Of a stretch of 64,000 nt of DNA, positions 33,941-44,778 are shown in pieces. This DNA is from Alteromonadaceae bacterium 2753L.S.0a.02. GTDB lineage: Bacteria; Pseudomonadota; Gammaproteobacteria; Pseudomonadales; Cellvibrionaceae. Location: assembly GCA_007827375.1 (NCBI GenBank), contig VISH01000002.1, forward strand, positions 3,559,001 through 3,623,000, in the 5' to 3' direction. The position numbers were made by a program, and so were the translations under genes. Positions within the stretch are counted from its first letter, which is position 1. Each line of letters opens with the position of its first letter. The notes beneath the pieces are model-generated. The model saw only the letters and a list, made by a program, of their open reading frames with translations, was not told where the DNA came from and did not search any database.

Positions 33941-34221
33941 TTTTTACCCCTTGTGCGCCTTGGCACTCAAATTACGAAAGGCGCAAAGACTACCATAAAA
34001 TGGGAATTTCGACCTTTGTCTAAGAAAACGACTATATTTACAATTAAATACGTAAACACCCCGTAGAATCTGGCGAAACTATTCAGTTCAATTAGCTTCT
34101 CGGGTTATACTCGCCGCGTTCTAATCTATCGCTAAAATATAAAATAACAATTCAGATTACGGCTTGTTGTGTTTAAGTCGCACATTGATTAACGACTGAT
34201 CGAAGACTTGAGGGTATTACC

Positions 34222-34857
34222 TTGGTTGCTGTGTCTCTAACACCCCACATTCAAAATGTGGAAGATTTTCTTGCTCACTGTCACAGACGTCGCTACCCGG
34301 CGAAAAGTACGCTGATTTACGCCGGAGACAAAAGTGATTCGCTTTACTACATCATTAAAGGTTCCGTCACCGTTTTAATCGAAGACGAAGAAGGTAGAGA
34401 AATGATCGTCGCCTACCTTAACGATGGCGATTTTTTCGGTGAAATGGGTTTGTTCGACGCGCAGGACAATCGCAGCGCCTGGGTGCGTGCGAAGTCGGAG
34501 TGTGAGATTGCCGAAATTTCCTATTCAAAGTTTCAGGAACTTTCGGAATCGCACCCAGAGTTCCTGTTCGCGCTCGGCACACAAATGGCGCGGCGCTTGC
34601 GCAACACCACGCGCAAGGTTGGCGACTTGGCGTTTCTCGATGTAACCGGTCGTGTGGCGCGCACGCTTCTCGATTTGTGCAAAGAACCGGATGCCATGAC
34701 TCACCCCGACGGCATGCAGATAAAAATCACCCGACAGGAAATTGGTCGCATCGTTGGCTGCTCGCGAGAAATGGTCGGGCGGGTTTTAAAAACGCTGGAA
34801 GACCAGGGCCTGGTATCGGTTAAGGGCAAAACCATGGTGGTATTTGGAACACGTTAA
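34222..34857 (+). CDS. crp: Crp/Vfr cAMP-responsive global regulator
   Basis: 211 residues. The protein closely follows Pseudomonas Vfr: N-terminus [28 protein letters not shown], cAMP pocket [11 protein letters not shown]...RSAWVRAK, and the helix-turn-helix [20 protein letters not shown]. It starts with TTG at 34222 behind GAGGGT; this start is supported because the next residues match Vfr's. It controls catabolite and, in Vfr-type organisms, virulence or motility genes. An intrinsic terminator follows. Confidence 0.95.
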   Translation: MVAVSLTPHIQNVEDFLAHCHRRRYPAKSTLIYAGDKSDSLYYIIKGSVTVLIEDEEGREMIVAYLNDGDFFGEMGLFDAQDNRSAWVRAKSECEIAEISYSKFQELSESHPEFLFALGTQMARRLRNTTRKVGDLAFLDVTGRVARTLLDLCKEPDAMTHPDGMQIKITRQEIGRIVGCSREMVGRVLKTLEDQGLVSVKGKTMVVFGTR

Positions 34858-34867
34858 GGGAACGAAA

Positions 34868-34900
34868 CAGCGCGATGCATTGGAAATCGCGCTGATTTTT
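34868..34900. terminator. Intrinsic terminator after crp
   Basis: CAGCGCGAT pairs perfectly with ATCGCGCTG across a 9-nt loop and is followed by ATTTTTGCC. It ends crp and faces the convergent trpC. Confidence 0.85.
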
Positions 34901-34945
34901 GCCTTGTTAAATATCTCAGAATGAAAAATGCCTTAAAAGGGTGCT

Positions 34946-35743
34946 CTAAAAGAAGAGTTCACGCAATTTCTCACCAGGTTGCTCTGCCCGCATAAAAGAC
35001 TCTCCCACCAAAAACGCATTCACCTGTTTGTCACGCATGGCGCGTACATCATCTATCGATAAGATTCCGCTCTCAGTGACGACGATTTTATCGTCGGGAA
35101 TTTGGGGTAAAAGCTCAAATGTGGTTTGCAGACTCACATCGAAGGTGTGCAAATTTCGATTATTGATGCCCACAAGTTTGTTGGGAAGCTGCAGGGCCAA
35201 CTCCAATTCGGCCGCGTTGTGAACTTCGACAAGCACGTCCATTCCCAATTCCAGCGCCTGCTGATTCAGGTCTTTGAGCTGCGGCAAATCGAGCGCGGCA
35301 ACAATGAGCAGCACGCAATCGGCGCCAATCGCACGCGCTTCCGTAATTTGATAAGGGTCGACGAGAAAATCTTTGCGAATCACCGGCAAGTCCACCGTTG
35401 CACGCACGTTTTGCAAATAGGCATCCGCGCCCTGAAAAAAATCGACATCGGTCAGAACCGACAAGCAGGCAGCCCCGCCCTCAGCGTAACTTTTGGCAAT
35501 GTCCTCGGGGACGAAATTTTCCCGTATCACGCCTTTACTCGGTGAGGCTTTTTTTATTTCTGCAATTACCGCGGGCTGTTGTTGTTCGAGCCGTGCTTGC
35601 ATTGCGGCAACAAAACCTCTTGGCGGTGCTTGTTCGTCGGCCATTTGCTGCAAATCGCTCACGGAACGCTGCGGGCGACGTTCCGCGACTTCCTGGTGTT
35701 TACGGGCAATGATTTTCTTTAATACGGTGGGTGTATCTGACAC
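34946..35743 (-). CDS. trpC: Indole-3-glycerol phosphate synthase
   Basis: 265 residues, typical for monofunctional TrpC. It closes the ring of CdRP to indole-3-glycerol phosphate in tryptophan synthesis. Diagnostic segments are [46 protein letters not shown] and VTESGI. It follows trpD after 21 bp in the trpGDC run. No PRAI (TrpF) domain is fused, as in pseudomonads. Confidence 0.96.
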   Translation of the reverse strand: MSDTPTVLKKIIARKHQEVAERRPQRSVSDLQQMADEQAPPRGFVAAMQARLEQQQPAVIAEIKKASPSKGVIRENFVPEDIAKSYAEGGAACLSVLTDVDFFQGADAYLQNVRATVDLPVIRKDFLVDPYQITEARAIGADCVLLIVAALDLPQLKDLNQQALELGMDVLVEVHNAAELELALQLPNKLVGINNRNLHTFDVSLQTTFELLPQIPDDKIVVTESGILSIDDVRAMRDKQVNAFLVGESFMRAEQPGEKLRELFF

Positions 35744-35764
35744 TGTGATTTCCGCTCGATGTTG

Positions 35765-36790
35765 CTAGACGTTGGTGAACTCGGCAAGTTCTTTAAGTTT
35801 TTCTGCTGCGCCACCACTTGCAATAGCGTCTTCTGCCATAGCAATGCCGTCGCCAATGGTGTTGGCGAGGCCGGCAACATATATCGCCGCGCCCGCGTTC
35901 AAGGCAATAATTTTTGAGGCTTTGTGCACGGCGTCGCTCTGTTCTCGCGCGAACGCCCCCTTGATTAACGCGAGTGATTGCGCTGCACTGGAAACCACCA
36001 GGCCACTGAGATCGTCGCTTGCCACCCCATAATCTGCGGGGTTTAAGGTGTATTCGCTGAGCTCACCCTTGCGAAATTCGGCCACATGGCTGGGTGCCGC
36101 GGTAGAAAGTTCATCGAGGCCATCTTGGGAGTGCACAATCATGACGTGCTCCGAACCCAACCTTCCCAGTACTTCAGCCATTGGGCGACATAAGGCTTGG
36201 GTGAATACGCCGATCACCTGGCGTTTTACCCCCGCAGGATTGGTCATTGGCCCCAACATGTTAAATACTGTTCGCAGTGCAAGTTCTTTACGGGGCCCAA
36301 TGGCATGTTTCATAGCACTGTGATGTGCTGGTGCGAACATGAAACCCACGCCCACCTCTTCAATTGCACGTGCAACCAACTCGGGTGGTGCATTAAGATT
36401 AACTCCCGCAGCCTCGAGCACGTCGGCGCTGCCGGTGGAACTGGATACGCTGCGATTGCCGTGCTTGGCAACGTGGCCACCCGCAGCAGCAACAACAAAG
36501 GCGGAAGCGGTTGAGACGTTGAACAGGTTGGCGCCATCGCCTCCAGTACCGCAGGTATCGACGAGATTGTCGCAATTCACTTGCACTTTGGTGGCCAGTT
36601 GCCGCATCACCATGGCCGCACCAGTTATCTCATCAAGCGACTCACTTTTCATACGCAACGCCACCAAGAAGCCACCGATTTGCGCTGGGGTTGCTTCACC
36701 GCTCATCACGGCGGTCATCACTTCCACCATTTCATCCTGAGTGAGATCTTCACCCGACACAACGCGGGTAAGTGCTTGCTGAATGTTCAT
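35765..36790 (-). CDS. trpD: Anthranilate phosphoribosyltransferase
   Basis: 341 residues. It joins PRPP and anthranilate in tryptophan synthesis. The PRPP loop [17 protein letters not shown], the metal/PRPP site [18 protein letters not shown] and the anthranilate region [11 protein letters not shown] are intact. I start it at the ATG 36788-36790 behind AAGAAG; the frame extends 12 codons further without a better start. It lies between trpG and trpC and is presumably co-transcribed with them. Confidence 0.96.
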   Translation of the reverse strand: MNIQQALTRVVSGEDLTQDEMVEVMTAVMSGEATPAQIGGFLVALRMKSESLDEITGAAMVMRQLATKVQVNCDNLVDTCGTGGDGANLFNVSTASAFVVAAAGGHVAKHGNRSVSSSTGSADVLEAAGVNLNAPPELVARAIEEVGVGFMFAPAHHSAMKHAIGPRKELALRTVFNMLGPMTNPAGVKRQVIGVFTQALCRPMAEVLGRLGSEHVMIVHSQDGLDELSTAAPSHVAEFRKGELSEYTLNPADYGVASDDLSGLVVSSAAQSLALIKGAFAREQSDAVHKASKIIALNAGAAIYVAGLANTIGDGIAMAEDAIASGGAAEKLKELAEFTNV

Positions 36791-36849
36791 AATCTTCTTC
36801 TTATTAGTTTTGATTGGGAAAGGCACGCCGCCTTAGCAGAGCGTGCACG

Positions 36850-37434
36850 CTAGAGGGAGCGGGACAAAAAGTTCTGGAGCAGGCTATGACCATGCTCGGT
36901 GAGAATGGATTCGGGGTGGAACTGTACGCCTTCAACCGCGAGATTTTTGTGGCGCACCCCCATGATTTCATCGAGCTCGCCAGACGGGGTTTCAGTCCAG
37001 GCGGTGACTTCCAGGCAATTGGGAAGGCTCGCTTTATCAATCACCAGAGAGTGGTAGCGTGTCGCCACATATGGGTTTGGCAAGCCTTCGAACACCCCGA
37101 CATTTTTATGATGGATATTCGATACCTTGCCATGCATCACTTCACGCGCCCTTACAATGGTACCGCCAAAAGCCTGGCCGATACTCTGGTGACCTAAGCA
37201 AATGCCAAACAGCGGAACCTTACCGGCAAAATGTTTGATGACTTCCACAGATACACCAGCTTCCGTTGGCGTGCAGGGTCCGGGAGAAATTACAATGCGC
37301 TCGGGGTTCCTGGCAATAATTTCTTCGAGTGTTAATTCATCATTACGCACCACCACGACGTCGGCTTTGAGCTCTCCCAAATACTGCACGACGTTGTAGG
37401 TAAAGGAATCGTAATTATCGATCATTAAAAGCAT
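36850..37434 (-). CDS. trpG: Anthranilate synthase component II (glutamine amidotransferase)
   Basis: 194 residues. The class I amidotransferase triad is present: Cys in [10 protein letters not shown], and His/Glu in GVQFHPESI. It hydrolyses glutamine and delivers ammonia to TrpE; similar proteins also serve PabB. The start [14 protein letters not shown] matches Pseudomonas TrpG. It heads the trpG-trpD-trpC run; its partner trpE is about 7.3 kb away, on the same strand. Confidence 0.95.
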   Translation of the reverse strand: MLLMIDNYDSFTYNVVQYLGELKADVVVVRNDELTLEEIIARNPERIVISPGPCTPTEAGVSVEVIKHFAGKVPLFGICLGHQSIGQAFGGTIVRAREVMHGKVSNIHHKNVGVFEGLPNPYVATRYHSLVIDKASLPNCLEVTAWTETPSGELDEIMGVRHKNLAVEGVQFHPESILTEHGHSLLQNFLSRSL

Positions 37435-37951
37435 GGGAAGCTGCCAAAACTTGTGGTCCATAAAGGCTTAACAAGGTCGTCTGAGCGACCTCAAAGAAAG
37501 CGTTATTATAGGCGCACTGAGTAAAATATGGGTAGTCGGGTAACGGCGTATGTCGTAAACTACACGTCGATATAATTTACATTTATTTCAACAGTCAGAA
37601 TAATACCCTATAAAAAATATTGTTTTTATTAGGCCTTGGTAGTCAAGCCAAACCCGCCAGACAGTGTTCATTTTTCCTGCTGGGCCGACAACGTTAGCAT
37701 TTACTGATACTTTAGAATTACAAAGAAGCCTAATAACCAGCAACAAATCATTAAGAAGCACGCAGCAATCGGCAATCCGGGCCCCGCACCGCACAATTAG
37801 TGCGTTACATATTTTTATCCCCGAGATTGCAATGTCATTCAGCTGAGAGGAACTGTGCGCCAGTTCAAAAAAGGAATGGAACATGCATAACGTTTTTCTA
37901 AATAATAATTAAACCCAAACCTACAACGACGAAATTGAGAGCTTGTTTTTA
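37435..37951. promoter_or_regulatory. Divergent intergenic region; putative trpG promoter
   Basis: A minus-strand TATAAT lies at 37505-37510, about 70 bp upstream of trpG, with no strong -35. Between it and trpG a small hairpin, AGGTCG/CGACCT (about 37473-37489), is visible. I see no trp-leader peptide with adjacent Trp codons. The remainder of the 517-bp region shows no gene. Confidence 0.4.
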
Positions 37952-40228
37952 ATGGCGCCGAAGAAAGATCGACCTGATCATATTGAGTTGGTGAACAAGG
38001 TTTCGCAGGGGCCCATTCAACCACCCAAACTCGTGGAGCACATCCAGCACCAAAGCCAGGATAATGCCGCTCGCCTGTTGGAACACATGTTTTCCGCCAC
38101 AGACGACCTGTTCTACGACCTCTCCAAAAGAGCAACCAGCAACAACGAACAAAATCTTTATTTCGAAGCGATGCGAGAAATTCGCATCAAGAAAAAAGGT
38201 GTGGCCAGTGCATTTATGCACGAACTCAGTCGGTTGTTCAGCGACCTGCTGAACAAACCCGTCACGAAAAAACCGGAAGAAGAACCCGAAGACAGCAGTT
38301 CGCTCTCGATTGTTGAAGGCGATGACCTCGAAATAGAGCTCGCGCTCAATAACATGGCGGGCCGTACGCGCGATACCTACAAGCTGGAACTCTACGAGCT
38401 GGCCATGCGGCTCGATCACCTGCTGCTGCACATTCCGGTTAACGAAGACAACAACCCCTTGGACCCGCAGCAGATTGCATTGGCTTTCGTCGAGTCTTGC
38501 AATACCCAGCTTGGCATTAGCATCAAAGCGCGACTGATTCTTTTTAAGCTGTTTGAGAAACACGTGCTGAAACAGCTTGGCCATATTTACTCCGACGCCA
38601 ATCAAATTCTGCTCGATGCCGGCATTCTGCCAAAAGTGCCGCGCCAACTGCATAAGTCACGCTCGGCGATTCCACCCAGCGAGCACCATGAACACGAAGG
38701 CCACGCTGGAGCCAACGAGTCCTTAGAAGCACAATTTGCCGCACCGCCGGCACCCAGCTTTCAACTTGATCTAAACACTCTCAGTGCTTTGATGTCCACG
38801 GCACGCATGGGAAGCCGCCAGGCCCTGCCGAGCGGAACTTTCGTTCATACTTCCGGGCCATACACCTACTATCTCTACTCGAGCAACCCTGGCCCAATTA
38901 TGGCGTCGCCACAGTTGGCAACCCTGCTAACCAAGTCGCAACCCCTGGTTGATCGCCAACTCGCTGTGCTCGAACCGAAAAACATCATTTCGGATGTCGT
39001 GAACCAACTGCTGGCAAAACGGGACCCAGAGGTACCACAAGCCCTCGAACAGCCCGATGAAGACATCATCAACCTTATTGCGATGTTCTTCGATAATGTA
39101 CTGTCTGACGAAAACTTACCTATCGCTGTTCAATCTCTGGTTTGCCGACTGCAGATTCCTATTCTCAAGATCGCGCTGCACGACCGCACCTTTCTTACCA
39201 ACCCTGAGCACCCCGCGCGGCGCCTCATCAATACTATTACCAAGGCCGGGTTAAGCTTCGACGAAACCAAGCCTCTTGAGCGTGACCCGTTGTATCGCAA
39301 AATCGCTGACGGTGTGCAAACCATCAACCGACTCTACAAAACCGATCAGAAAGTCTTTGCAGAGTTTTTGGGCGAACTCGAAGAGCATATTGAGCGCGAA
39401 GGTCGAAAATCTGAGCTGGTTGAGCGACGCACCACGCAAACGGAAGAAGGCAAGTCCCGCATTCGTCAGGCCCGCTCTTCAGCGCAAAACGCCTTGTACA
39501 ACAAGCTCAAAAACGCGCAATTGCCTGAGGCAATGAACGAATTTCTAACCAATACCTGGTTACAGGTATTGATTATCACCCACCTAAAACACGGCTACGA
39601 CAGTGTCGAGTGGGTTGAAGCCGAATCTTTGGTCACCGATATCGTTTGGTTGTGTCAGCCACATTTCGACGAGCGCTCGCTGCTGCGTAAAAAACGTTTG
39701 CAGCCAGAAGTTTTACAGCGCGTCGAAAACGGCCTCGAAGCCGCTATCGACAACCCAGAAGCCCGCACTCAGAAAATCACTGCGATCGAAGAGTTGCTGG
39801 TGTCACTGAATGACCCTGATGCGCCACAATTCGAGTACGCCAACCTCAATGACCACCAGAGGGAAGTACTGGGCAAGTCTGACCCCGACCAGAAACCCTG
39901 GGAGGATATGACCGCACTGGAGCGACAGCAATCACGCTACGAACAGCTGTCTAACAAGTTTTATCTGGAAGCCAAGAATATTCCAGAGGGCGTGTGGTTG
40001 GAGTACAAGGAAGAAGACAGCAGTAAATCCCAGCGTTGCAAATTGAGCAGTAAAATTGACGCCGACAGCTATATTTTCGTGAATCGCTTCGGCTTCAAAA
40101 TCATGGAAAAATCCCGTCGCCAGCTCGCCTACGACATGCAGTTCGAGCGCGCCAGAATTCTCGATTCCCGTCCAATGTTCGAACGGATTATGGAGAAAGT
40201 CGTCTCCCACCTGCGCCAGGCCGCTTAA
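37952..40228 (+). CDS. DUF1631-family protein
   Basis: 758 residues from the ATG at 37952 (a TTG three codons earlier is possible). The length, helical composition and the C-terminal segment SYIFVNRFGFKIMEKSRRQL, with a PilZ-like look (RCKLSSKIDADS), fit DUF1631 proteins of proteobacteria. An acidic disordered stretch (KPEEEPEDSSS) lies near residue 110. The function is not established; some members have been discussed as cyclic-di-GMP-related, but that is not shown here. It stands alone and ends at a strong terminator. Confidence 0.85.
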   Translation: MAPKKDRPDHIELVNKVSQGPIQPPKLVEHIQHQSQDNAARLLEHMFSATDDLFYDLSKRATSNNEQNLYFEAMREIRIKKKGVASAFMHELSRLFSDLLNKPVTKKPEEEPEDSSSLSIVEGDDLEIELALNNMAGRTRDTYKLELYELAMRLDHLLLHIPVNEDNNPLDPQQIALAFVESCNTQLGISIKARLILFKLFEKHVLKQLGHIYSDANQILLDAGILPKVPRQLHKSRSAIPPSEHHEHEGHAGANESLEAQFAAPPAPSFQLDLNTLSALMSTARMGSRQALPSGTFVHTSGPYTYYLYSSNPGPIMASPQLATLLTKSQPLVDRQLAVLEPKNIISDVVNQLLAKRDPEVPQALEQPDEDIINLIAMFFDNVLSDENLPIAVQSLVCRLQIPILKIALHDRTFLTNPEHPARRLINTITKAGLSFDETKPLERDPLYRKIADGVQTINRLYKTDQKVFAEFLGELEEHIEREGRKSELVERRTTQTEEGKSRIRQARSSAQNALYNKLKNAQLPEAMNEFLTNTWLQVLIITHLKHGYDSVEWVEAESLVTDIVWLCQPHFDERSLLRKKRLQPEVLQRVENGLEAAIDNPEARTQKITAIEELLVSLNDPDAPQFEYANLNDHQREVLGKSDPDQKPWEDMTALERQQSRYEQLSNKFYLEAKNIPEGVWLEYKEEDSSKSQRCKLSSKIDADSYIFVNRFGFKIMEKSRRQLAYDMQFERARILDSRPMFERIMEKVVSHLRQAA

Positions 40229-40263
40229 GCCTGCTTATTTTTCAATATACCGTTATAATACCC

Positions 40264-40296
40264 GCCACCCCGCAAATTTGCGGGGTGGTTTTGTTA
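40264..40296. terminator. Intrinsic terminator after DUF1631 gene
   Basis: CCACCCCGCAAA pairs exactly with TTTGCGGGGTGG with almost no loop and is followed by TTTTGTT. It separates the DUF1631 gene from prsK. Confidence 0.88.
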
Positions 40297-40392
40297 GCGA
40301 GGGAATAAACGTGCCTTGCTATTGCAATACCTAAACACAACTGACAACAACGTCAGCCCCCGCCGCGGACATTAGCGTACTTGAGTCATTAA

Positions 40393-42429
40393 ATGGAATT
40401 CAGCAATGTTACCCAAATAGCGTTTGCCTGCGCAGCTTTGCTCTTTTTTATTTTTTCGCTCACGCTGATTTTCAATTACCGGCGCACACGCCTGCATTGG
40501 TCGTTCGCCCTAGCCTCGGTAATTCACAGCGTTTGGCTGGCTTCGATACCCGCTGCCGGGTTGTTTGACCTTCCGCTACCGTCTCACCTGCTGTGCCTGG
40601 AAACGCTGCATTACTCAGCCTGGGTGTTCGCTTTGGTGAGAAATACCGAGCAACTCTGTTCCAGTAAGCTTCCTGGGTTTTATAAAGTGGTGCTCTATAC
40701 CTTTGCATTGGGCGCTACTGTTGCCGCTTTCTTCATCGATATGCAGGGTTACACCGGTATAAAAATACACCGTCTCATTATCTGGCAAGGTATTGTTTTT
40801 TCCATTGTCGGGCTGTTAAGCGTAGAGCAGCTGTATCGAAACGTTTTGAATTACCGGCTCGTCAAACTGCTGTGTTTGAACCTCGCAGTAGTTTTTATAT
40901 TTGATGCCTACCTGTTTTCACAAAGCCTGTTTTTCCTCGCATTAAGCTCCGATCTTTGGCAAGCGCGCGCAGCCGTGGCCATGGCCGCTGGCATGTTTAT
41001 GACCATCGGCGTGGTCACTTTGAACCAACCGGCGCTTCAATCGGCAAAACTGACATTTTCACGCCCAATCGCCTTTTATACCACCTCATTGACCCTGGCC
41101 GGCGCACTTCTTACGCTGCTGGCCATCGGTGGCTACTACGTCGAGTTGCACGGTGGCAGTTGGGGAACCGTGATTTACACCCTGGTGCTTACCTGCGGCC
41201 TGATCGCATTGGGCGTGGTGTTCTCTTCGCTGTCTACCCGGGAGAAGCTCAAGGTACTTATCAATAAGCACCTTTTCAGCCATAAATACGACTACCGCGC
41301 CGAGTGGCTGCGTTTGATTGCGCAACTTTCGCAACCCACCGAGCCCAATGAAATTCACGCACGCGCGATAAATGTTGTCGCCGACCTGTTCAAAAGCTAT
41401 GGCGGTGCCCTGTGGTTAAAGCGCGGTAAAGTGCTGGTGCCTGTGCAACAGGTGAATGTTGCCATGGATATTTCCGACATGATAGAACCTGACTCCAGTG
41501 ATTTTTGCTGCGAACTGGAACAGGAATGGGTGTTCTCCCCGCATTCGCCAAGCATGACACTGGCGCAACACAATGAGCTGTTACCCGATTGGGCAAATGA
41601 CCTGGATGACGTATGGCTGATTCTGCCCCTGCTCAACGAAAGTTCACTGGTGGGTTTTATGGCGTTAACCGCCCCACAAGACAAAGCCATGCTGAACTGG
41701 GAAGATCTCGATTTAATTAAAACCGTAGGGCGCCAGGTAGCGAGTTATCTGGAGAGACATGAGCAATCAGAAATGCTCGCAGAATCGCGTCAGTTCGATG
41801 CCTTCAACAAACTCGCAGCCTATGTCATGCACGATTTGAAAAACTTAATCGCGCAACAGTCCCTTGTGGTAAAGAACGCCGAAAAACACAAAGACAACCC
41901 CGCATTTGTGGAAGATGCCATCAATACCATCAACAACTCCGTGGTTCGCATGAGCAACCTGTTGCGTAAATTGCAGCACAATGAACCCGAGGAAATCACC
42001 ATTTTCCCCATCAAGCAGGTTCTTATTGAAGCGGTGAAGCGTTGTCATAAATCGAAACCCGACCCCACGGTACGCACTGTTGCGGATGATTGGCGAGTGA
42101 AAGCTGATTTCGACAGCCTGGTAATGGTGTTCACCCACATTATTCAGAATGCCCAGGACGCCACCCATGAAGACGGCTACATCGATATCGCCGCCGAGCC
42201 GGATGGTAAAATTTTAGCGGTGTGCATCGAAGACAACGGCTCGGGCATGGATATCGAGTTTATTCAAAACCGCCTTTATAAACCTTTTGAAACCACAAAA
42301 ACCGGTAAAGGCATGGGAATCGGGATGTATCAAGCCCGCGAATACACCCAAAGCCTTGGCGGTAATATTGCTGTTGAAAGCTCCCCCGGCGAAGGTACTA
42401 CCTTTATAATTACATTGCCGCTGGTTTAG
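40393..42429 (+). CDS. prsK: PrsK-type membrane histidine kinase
   Basis: 678 residues. About eight to ten membrane segments fill residues 1-290. A GAF-like domain follows (about 310-460). The kinase core has VMHDLKNLIAQQS (the phospho-accepting His), and the ATPase boxes ENAQDATHE, CIEDNGSGMD and GKGMGIGMYQ. PrsK pairs with PrsR in PEP-CTERM/exopolysaccharide systems. The prsR gene starts 49 bp downstream. No PEP-CTERM protein or exosortase is seen here. Confidence 0.9.
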   Translation: MEFSNVTQIAFACAALLFFIFSLTLIFNYRRTRLHWSFALASVIHSVWLASIPAAGLFDLPLPSHLLCLETLHYSAWVFALVRNTEQLCSSKLPGFYKVVLYTFALGATVAAFFIDMQGYTGIKIHRLIIWQGIVFSIVGLLSVEQLYRNVLNYRLVKLLCLNLAVVFIFDAYLFSQSLFFLALSSDLWQARAAVAMAAGMFMTIGVVTLNQPALQSAKLTFSRPIAFYTTSLTLAGALLTLLAIGGYYVELHGGSWGTVIYTLVLTCGLIALGVVFSSLSTREKLKVLINKHLFSHKYDYRAEWLRLIAQLSQPTEPNEIHARAINVVADLFKSYGGALWLKRGKVLVPVQQVNVAMDISDMIEPDSSDFCCELEQEWVFSPHSPSMTLAQHNELLPDWANDLDDVWLILPLLNESSLVGFMALTAPQDKAMLNWEDLDLIKTVGRQVASYLERHEQSEMLAESRQFDAFNKLAAYVMHDLKNLIAQQSLVVKNAEKHKDNPAFVEDAINTINNSVVRMSNLLRKLQHNEPEEITIFPIKQVLIEAVKRCHKSKPDPTVRTVADDWRVKADFDSLVMVFTHIIQNAQDATHEDGYIDIAAEPDGKILAVCIEDNGSGMDIEFIQNRLYKPFETTKTGKGMGIGMYQAREYTQSLGGNIAVESSPGEGTTFIITLPLV

Positions 42430-42478
42430 TCGCGCAAAATATAACGAAGCTATATTATCGAAGAAACTTGGAAACCAT

Positions 42479-43846
42479 ATGAGTAAAGCCGACGCAAAAA
42501 AGAAACTACTGATTGTTGAAGACGACCTCGGGTTACAGAGCCAATTACGGTGGCATTTTGATCAATACGAAGTGATTTGCGCGGCTGACCGTGAGGAAGC
42601 CATTGCGGCGATTCGTCTGCATGAGCCTCCCATCGTGCTCCAAGACCTCGGGCTACCACCCGACGATGAAGGCGTCGACGAAGGTTTCCGCTGTATTCGC
42701 GAAATCTCAAATTTATCACCCACTGCAAAAATCATTGTAATGACCGGTAACGCGGATTACGAAAATGCCGTGCGCGCTGTCGCGATGGGTGCCTACGATT
42801 TTTACCAAAAACCGGTAAACCCCGAAACACTCGATCTTATTTTAGAGCGTGCTTACCACATCTTCAGCCTGGAAGAGCAGAACCGCATCCTGCAGGAGCA
42901 GCATCAAGCGCCGCTCGAGGGTGTGATAGCCTGTGACCCGGCCATGTTGAAAATTTGTCGCACTATTGAAAAACTGGCGCCCTCTGATGTGACCTGTACC
43001 CTCACCGGTGAAAGTGGCACCGGCAAGGAAGTATTAGCCCGTGCATTACACGAACTCAGCCCTCGTGCAAAAAATCGCATGGTGGCGATCAACTGCGCCG
43101 CTGTTCCAGAAAACCTTATGGAAAGCGAACTTTTCGGCTATGAGAAAGGCGCATTTACCGGGGCCAACAAACGAACCCTGGGTAAGGTGGAAACCGCTAA
43201 CGGCGGCACTTTATTTCTCGATGAAATCGGCGATATGCCCTTACCACTCCAGGCGAAATTATTACGATTTTTGCAAGAACGGGTGATTGAGCGCGTTGGT
43301 GGTCGCGAAGAACTTCCAGTCGATGTGCGCGTGGTGTGTGCCACCAACAAAAACTTACAGCAGATGGTGGCCGACAATACTTTCCGCGAAGACTTGTACT
43401 ACCGCATTTGCGAAATGGAAATTCAGATTCCTCCGTTACGCGATCGTCAGGGCGACAAAATGTTGCTGGCTCGACACTTTCTAAAAATGTATGTGAAACA
43501 AATGAGTGCCAGTGTTACCGGTTTTTCGTCGGAAGCTGCCGAAGCGATTGAAGCCTACCCCTGGCCCGGCAACATTCGCGAAATGGAAAACCGCGTAAAA
43601 CGTTCTGTGGTGATGTGTGAAGACAAGCTGATCACATCGGAAGATTTGGGGCTGGTTTCTGACGAGAGTCTCAATCTCAACCTCAGGCAAGTTCGCTACA
43701 ACGCAGAACGCGCGGCGATACTCCGCGCGCTTTCAATGAGCGATCACAATATTTCTGCTACGGCAAAATTATTGGGTGTCACGCGGCCAACGCTGTACGA
43801 TCTCATGAAAAAATACAATATAAACGTAAGCCAGCAAGACACCTAA
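42479..43846 (+). CDS. prsR: PrsR-type sigma-54-dependent response regulator
   Basis: 455 residues. A receiver domain (about 10-125; phospho-acceptor Asp in VLQDLGLPP) is followed by a sigma-54 AAA domain with Walker A GESGTGKE, the sigma-54-contact loop GAFTGA and Walker B GGTLFLDEIGD. A Fis-type helix-turn-helix ends the protein (NISATAKLLGVTRPTLYDLM). It should activate sigma-54 promoters of polysaccharide or PEP-CTERM genes in response to PrsK. Confidence 0.93.
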   Translation: MSKADAKKKLLIVEDDLGLQSQLRWHFDQYEVICAADREEAIAAIRLHEPPIVLQDLGLPPDDEGVDEGFRCIREISNLSPTAKIIVMTGNADYENAVRAVAMGAYDFYQKPVNPETLDLILERAYHIFSLEEQNRILQEQHQAPLEGVIACDPAMLKICRTIEKLAPSDVTCTLTGESGTGKEVLARALHELSPRAKNRMVAINCAAVPENLMESELFGYEKGAFTGANKRTLGKVETANGGTLFLDEIGDMPLPLQAKLLRFLQERVIERVGGREELPVDVRVVCATNKNLQQMVADNTFREDLYYRICEMEIQIPPLRDRQGDKMLLARHFLKMYVKQMSASVTGFSSEAAEAIEAYPWPGNIREMENRVKRSVVMCEDKLITSEDLGLVSDESLNLNLRQVRYNAERAAILRALSMSDHNISATAKLLGVTRPTLYDLMKKYNINVSQQDT

Positions 43847-43857
43847 GCGAGTGTCAA

Positions 43858-44616
43858 TCAGGGCAGTTCCTGCGTGCGGTTGAATACCACGGCGGCAAGA
43901 CGCTGTTCACCAATGGTGTCAACACAGGTTGACACCTGCTCCATAGTAGCCATGCCATAAGGAACAACGAGAATCACAAAATCACAGAGACTGGCGAGCA
44001 TGCGGGTTTCAGCTGCGTATTCCAACGCAGGCGGCGTATCCAGTAATACATAGCGATCTGGATAACGGGTTTTCAGTTCGTTAATGAAATCGCGCATGCG
44101 ATTTGAAGAAATGCGCTCGGTAGCGCCTTCGGTGTTGCCGCCAACGGGTACCACCCGCACCCTCGGGATGCCTGTCGCGTATATGATCTTCTCCAGGCCC
44201 AATTCACTTTCATCCAGATAATCGGTAAGGCCGGATTCGGTGCCGGTTACCACCAGAGAATCCATACCTGGTGAGTAGAAGTTTGCATCGACAATCATGC
44301 TGGTGCGGGTCTTGTCTAACGCAATTGCAGCAGCGAGGTTTTTCACCACATGGCTGCAACCACCCTCAGCTTTCACCGAGGTTACCATGCACACAAAATT
44401 ACCCGACTCCGCTTTGGCGTAGACACGGGTACGCAGATCACGAAACACCTTGAGCATTTTGTCGTGTGGTGTTCCCTGGTACAAAATTTTAATTTGATCC
44501 AGCTCGGTGCGACTGAAGCGGTGAATCTCAGACATCTTGTCGATTTCCGCTGTCGTCTTACTCTGCGCAGTCTCGTCCAGATGAACACCGCTCAGACTTG
44601 CAACTTTACGTTCCAA
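43858..44616 (-). CDS. CpsD/BY-kinase-like ATPase with degenerate P-loop
   Basis: 252 residues, convergent with prsR. The fold is that of CpsD-like exopolysaccharide tyrosine kinases/ParA-like ATPases: MLKVFRDLRTRVYA, MVTSVKAEGGCSHVVKNLA at the P-loop, SMIVDANFYSPG (Walker A') and YVLLDTPPALEY (Walker B). The essential Lys-Ser/Thr of Walker A is replaced by Cys-Ser, and there is no tyrosine-rich C-terminal tail. It is probably a non-catalytic partner in polysaccharide export or regulated by PrsR. Such forms occur next to prsKR-type genes; function is inferred. Confidence 0.75.
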   Translation of the reverse strand: MERKVASLSGVHLDETAQSKTTAEIDKMSEIHRFSRTELDQIKILYQGTPHDKMLKVFRDLRTRVYAKAESGNFVCMVTSVKAEGGCSHVVKNLAAAIALDKTRTSMIVDANFYSPGMDSLVVTGTESGLTDYLDESELGLEKIIYATGIPRVRVVPVGGNTEGATERISSNRMRDFINELKTRYPDRYVLLDTPPALEYAAETRMLASLCDFVILVVPYGMATMEQVSTCVDTIGEQRLAAVVFNRTQELP

Positions 44617-44778
44617 ATTTAACTCCTTCGAGTCTTACAAAACCGCTAAGAAACTCCGTTTCCTGTATTCTGACGACGATTATTATCCAGAATAACGGCA
44701 CCTATTACTTCATCAGTATATTTACGCAACAACTATACCGCAATTGTCATCGATAAGATAAGATCAACAAGCAACCAC

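Noticed and set aside
37588..37884. 98-codon minus frame upstream of trpG
   Set aside because: No ribosome-binding site or domain; codon use is unlike the neighbours.
44617..44778. Sigma-54 promoter for the CpsD-like gene
   Set aside because: No GG-N10-GC element with acceptable flanks could be seen upstream of its start.
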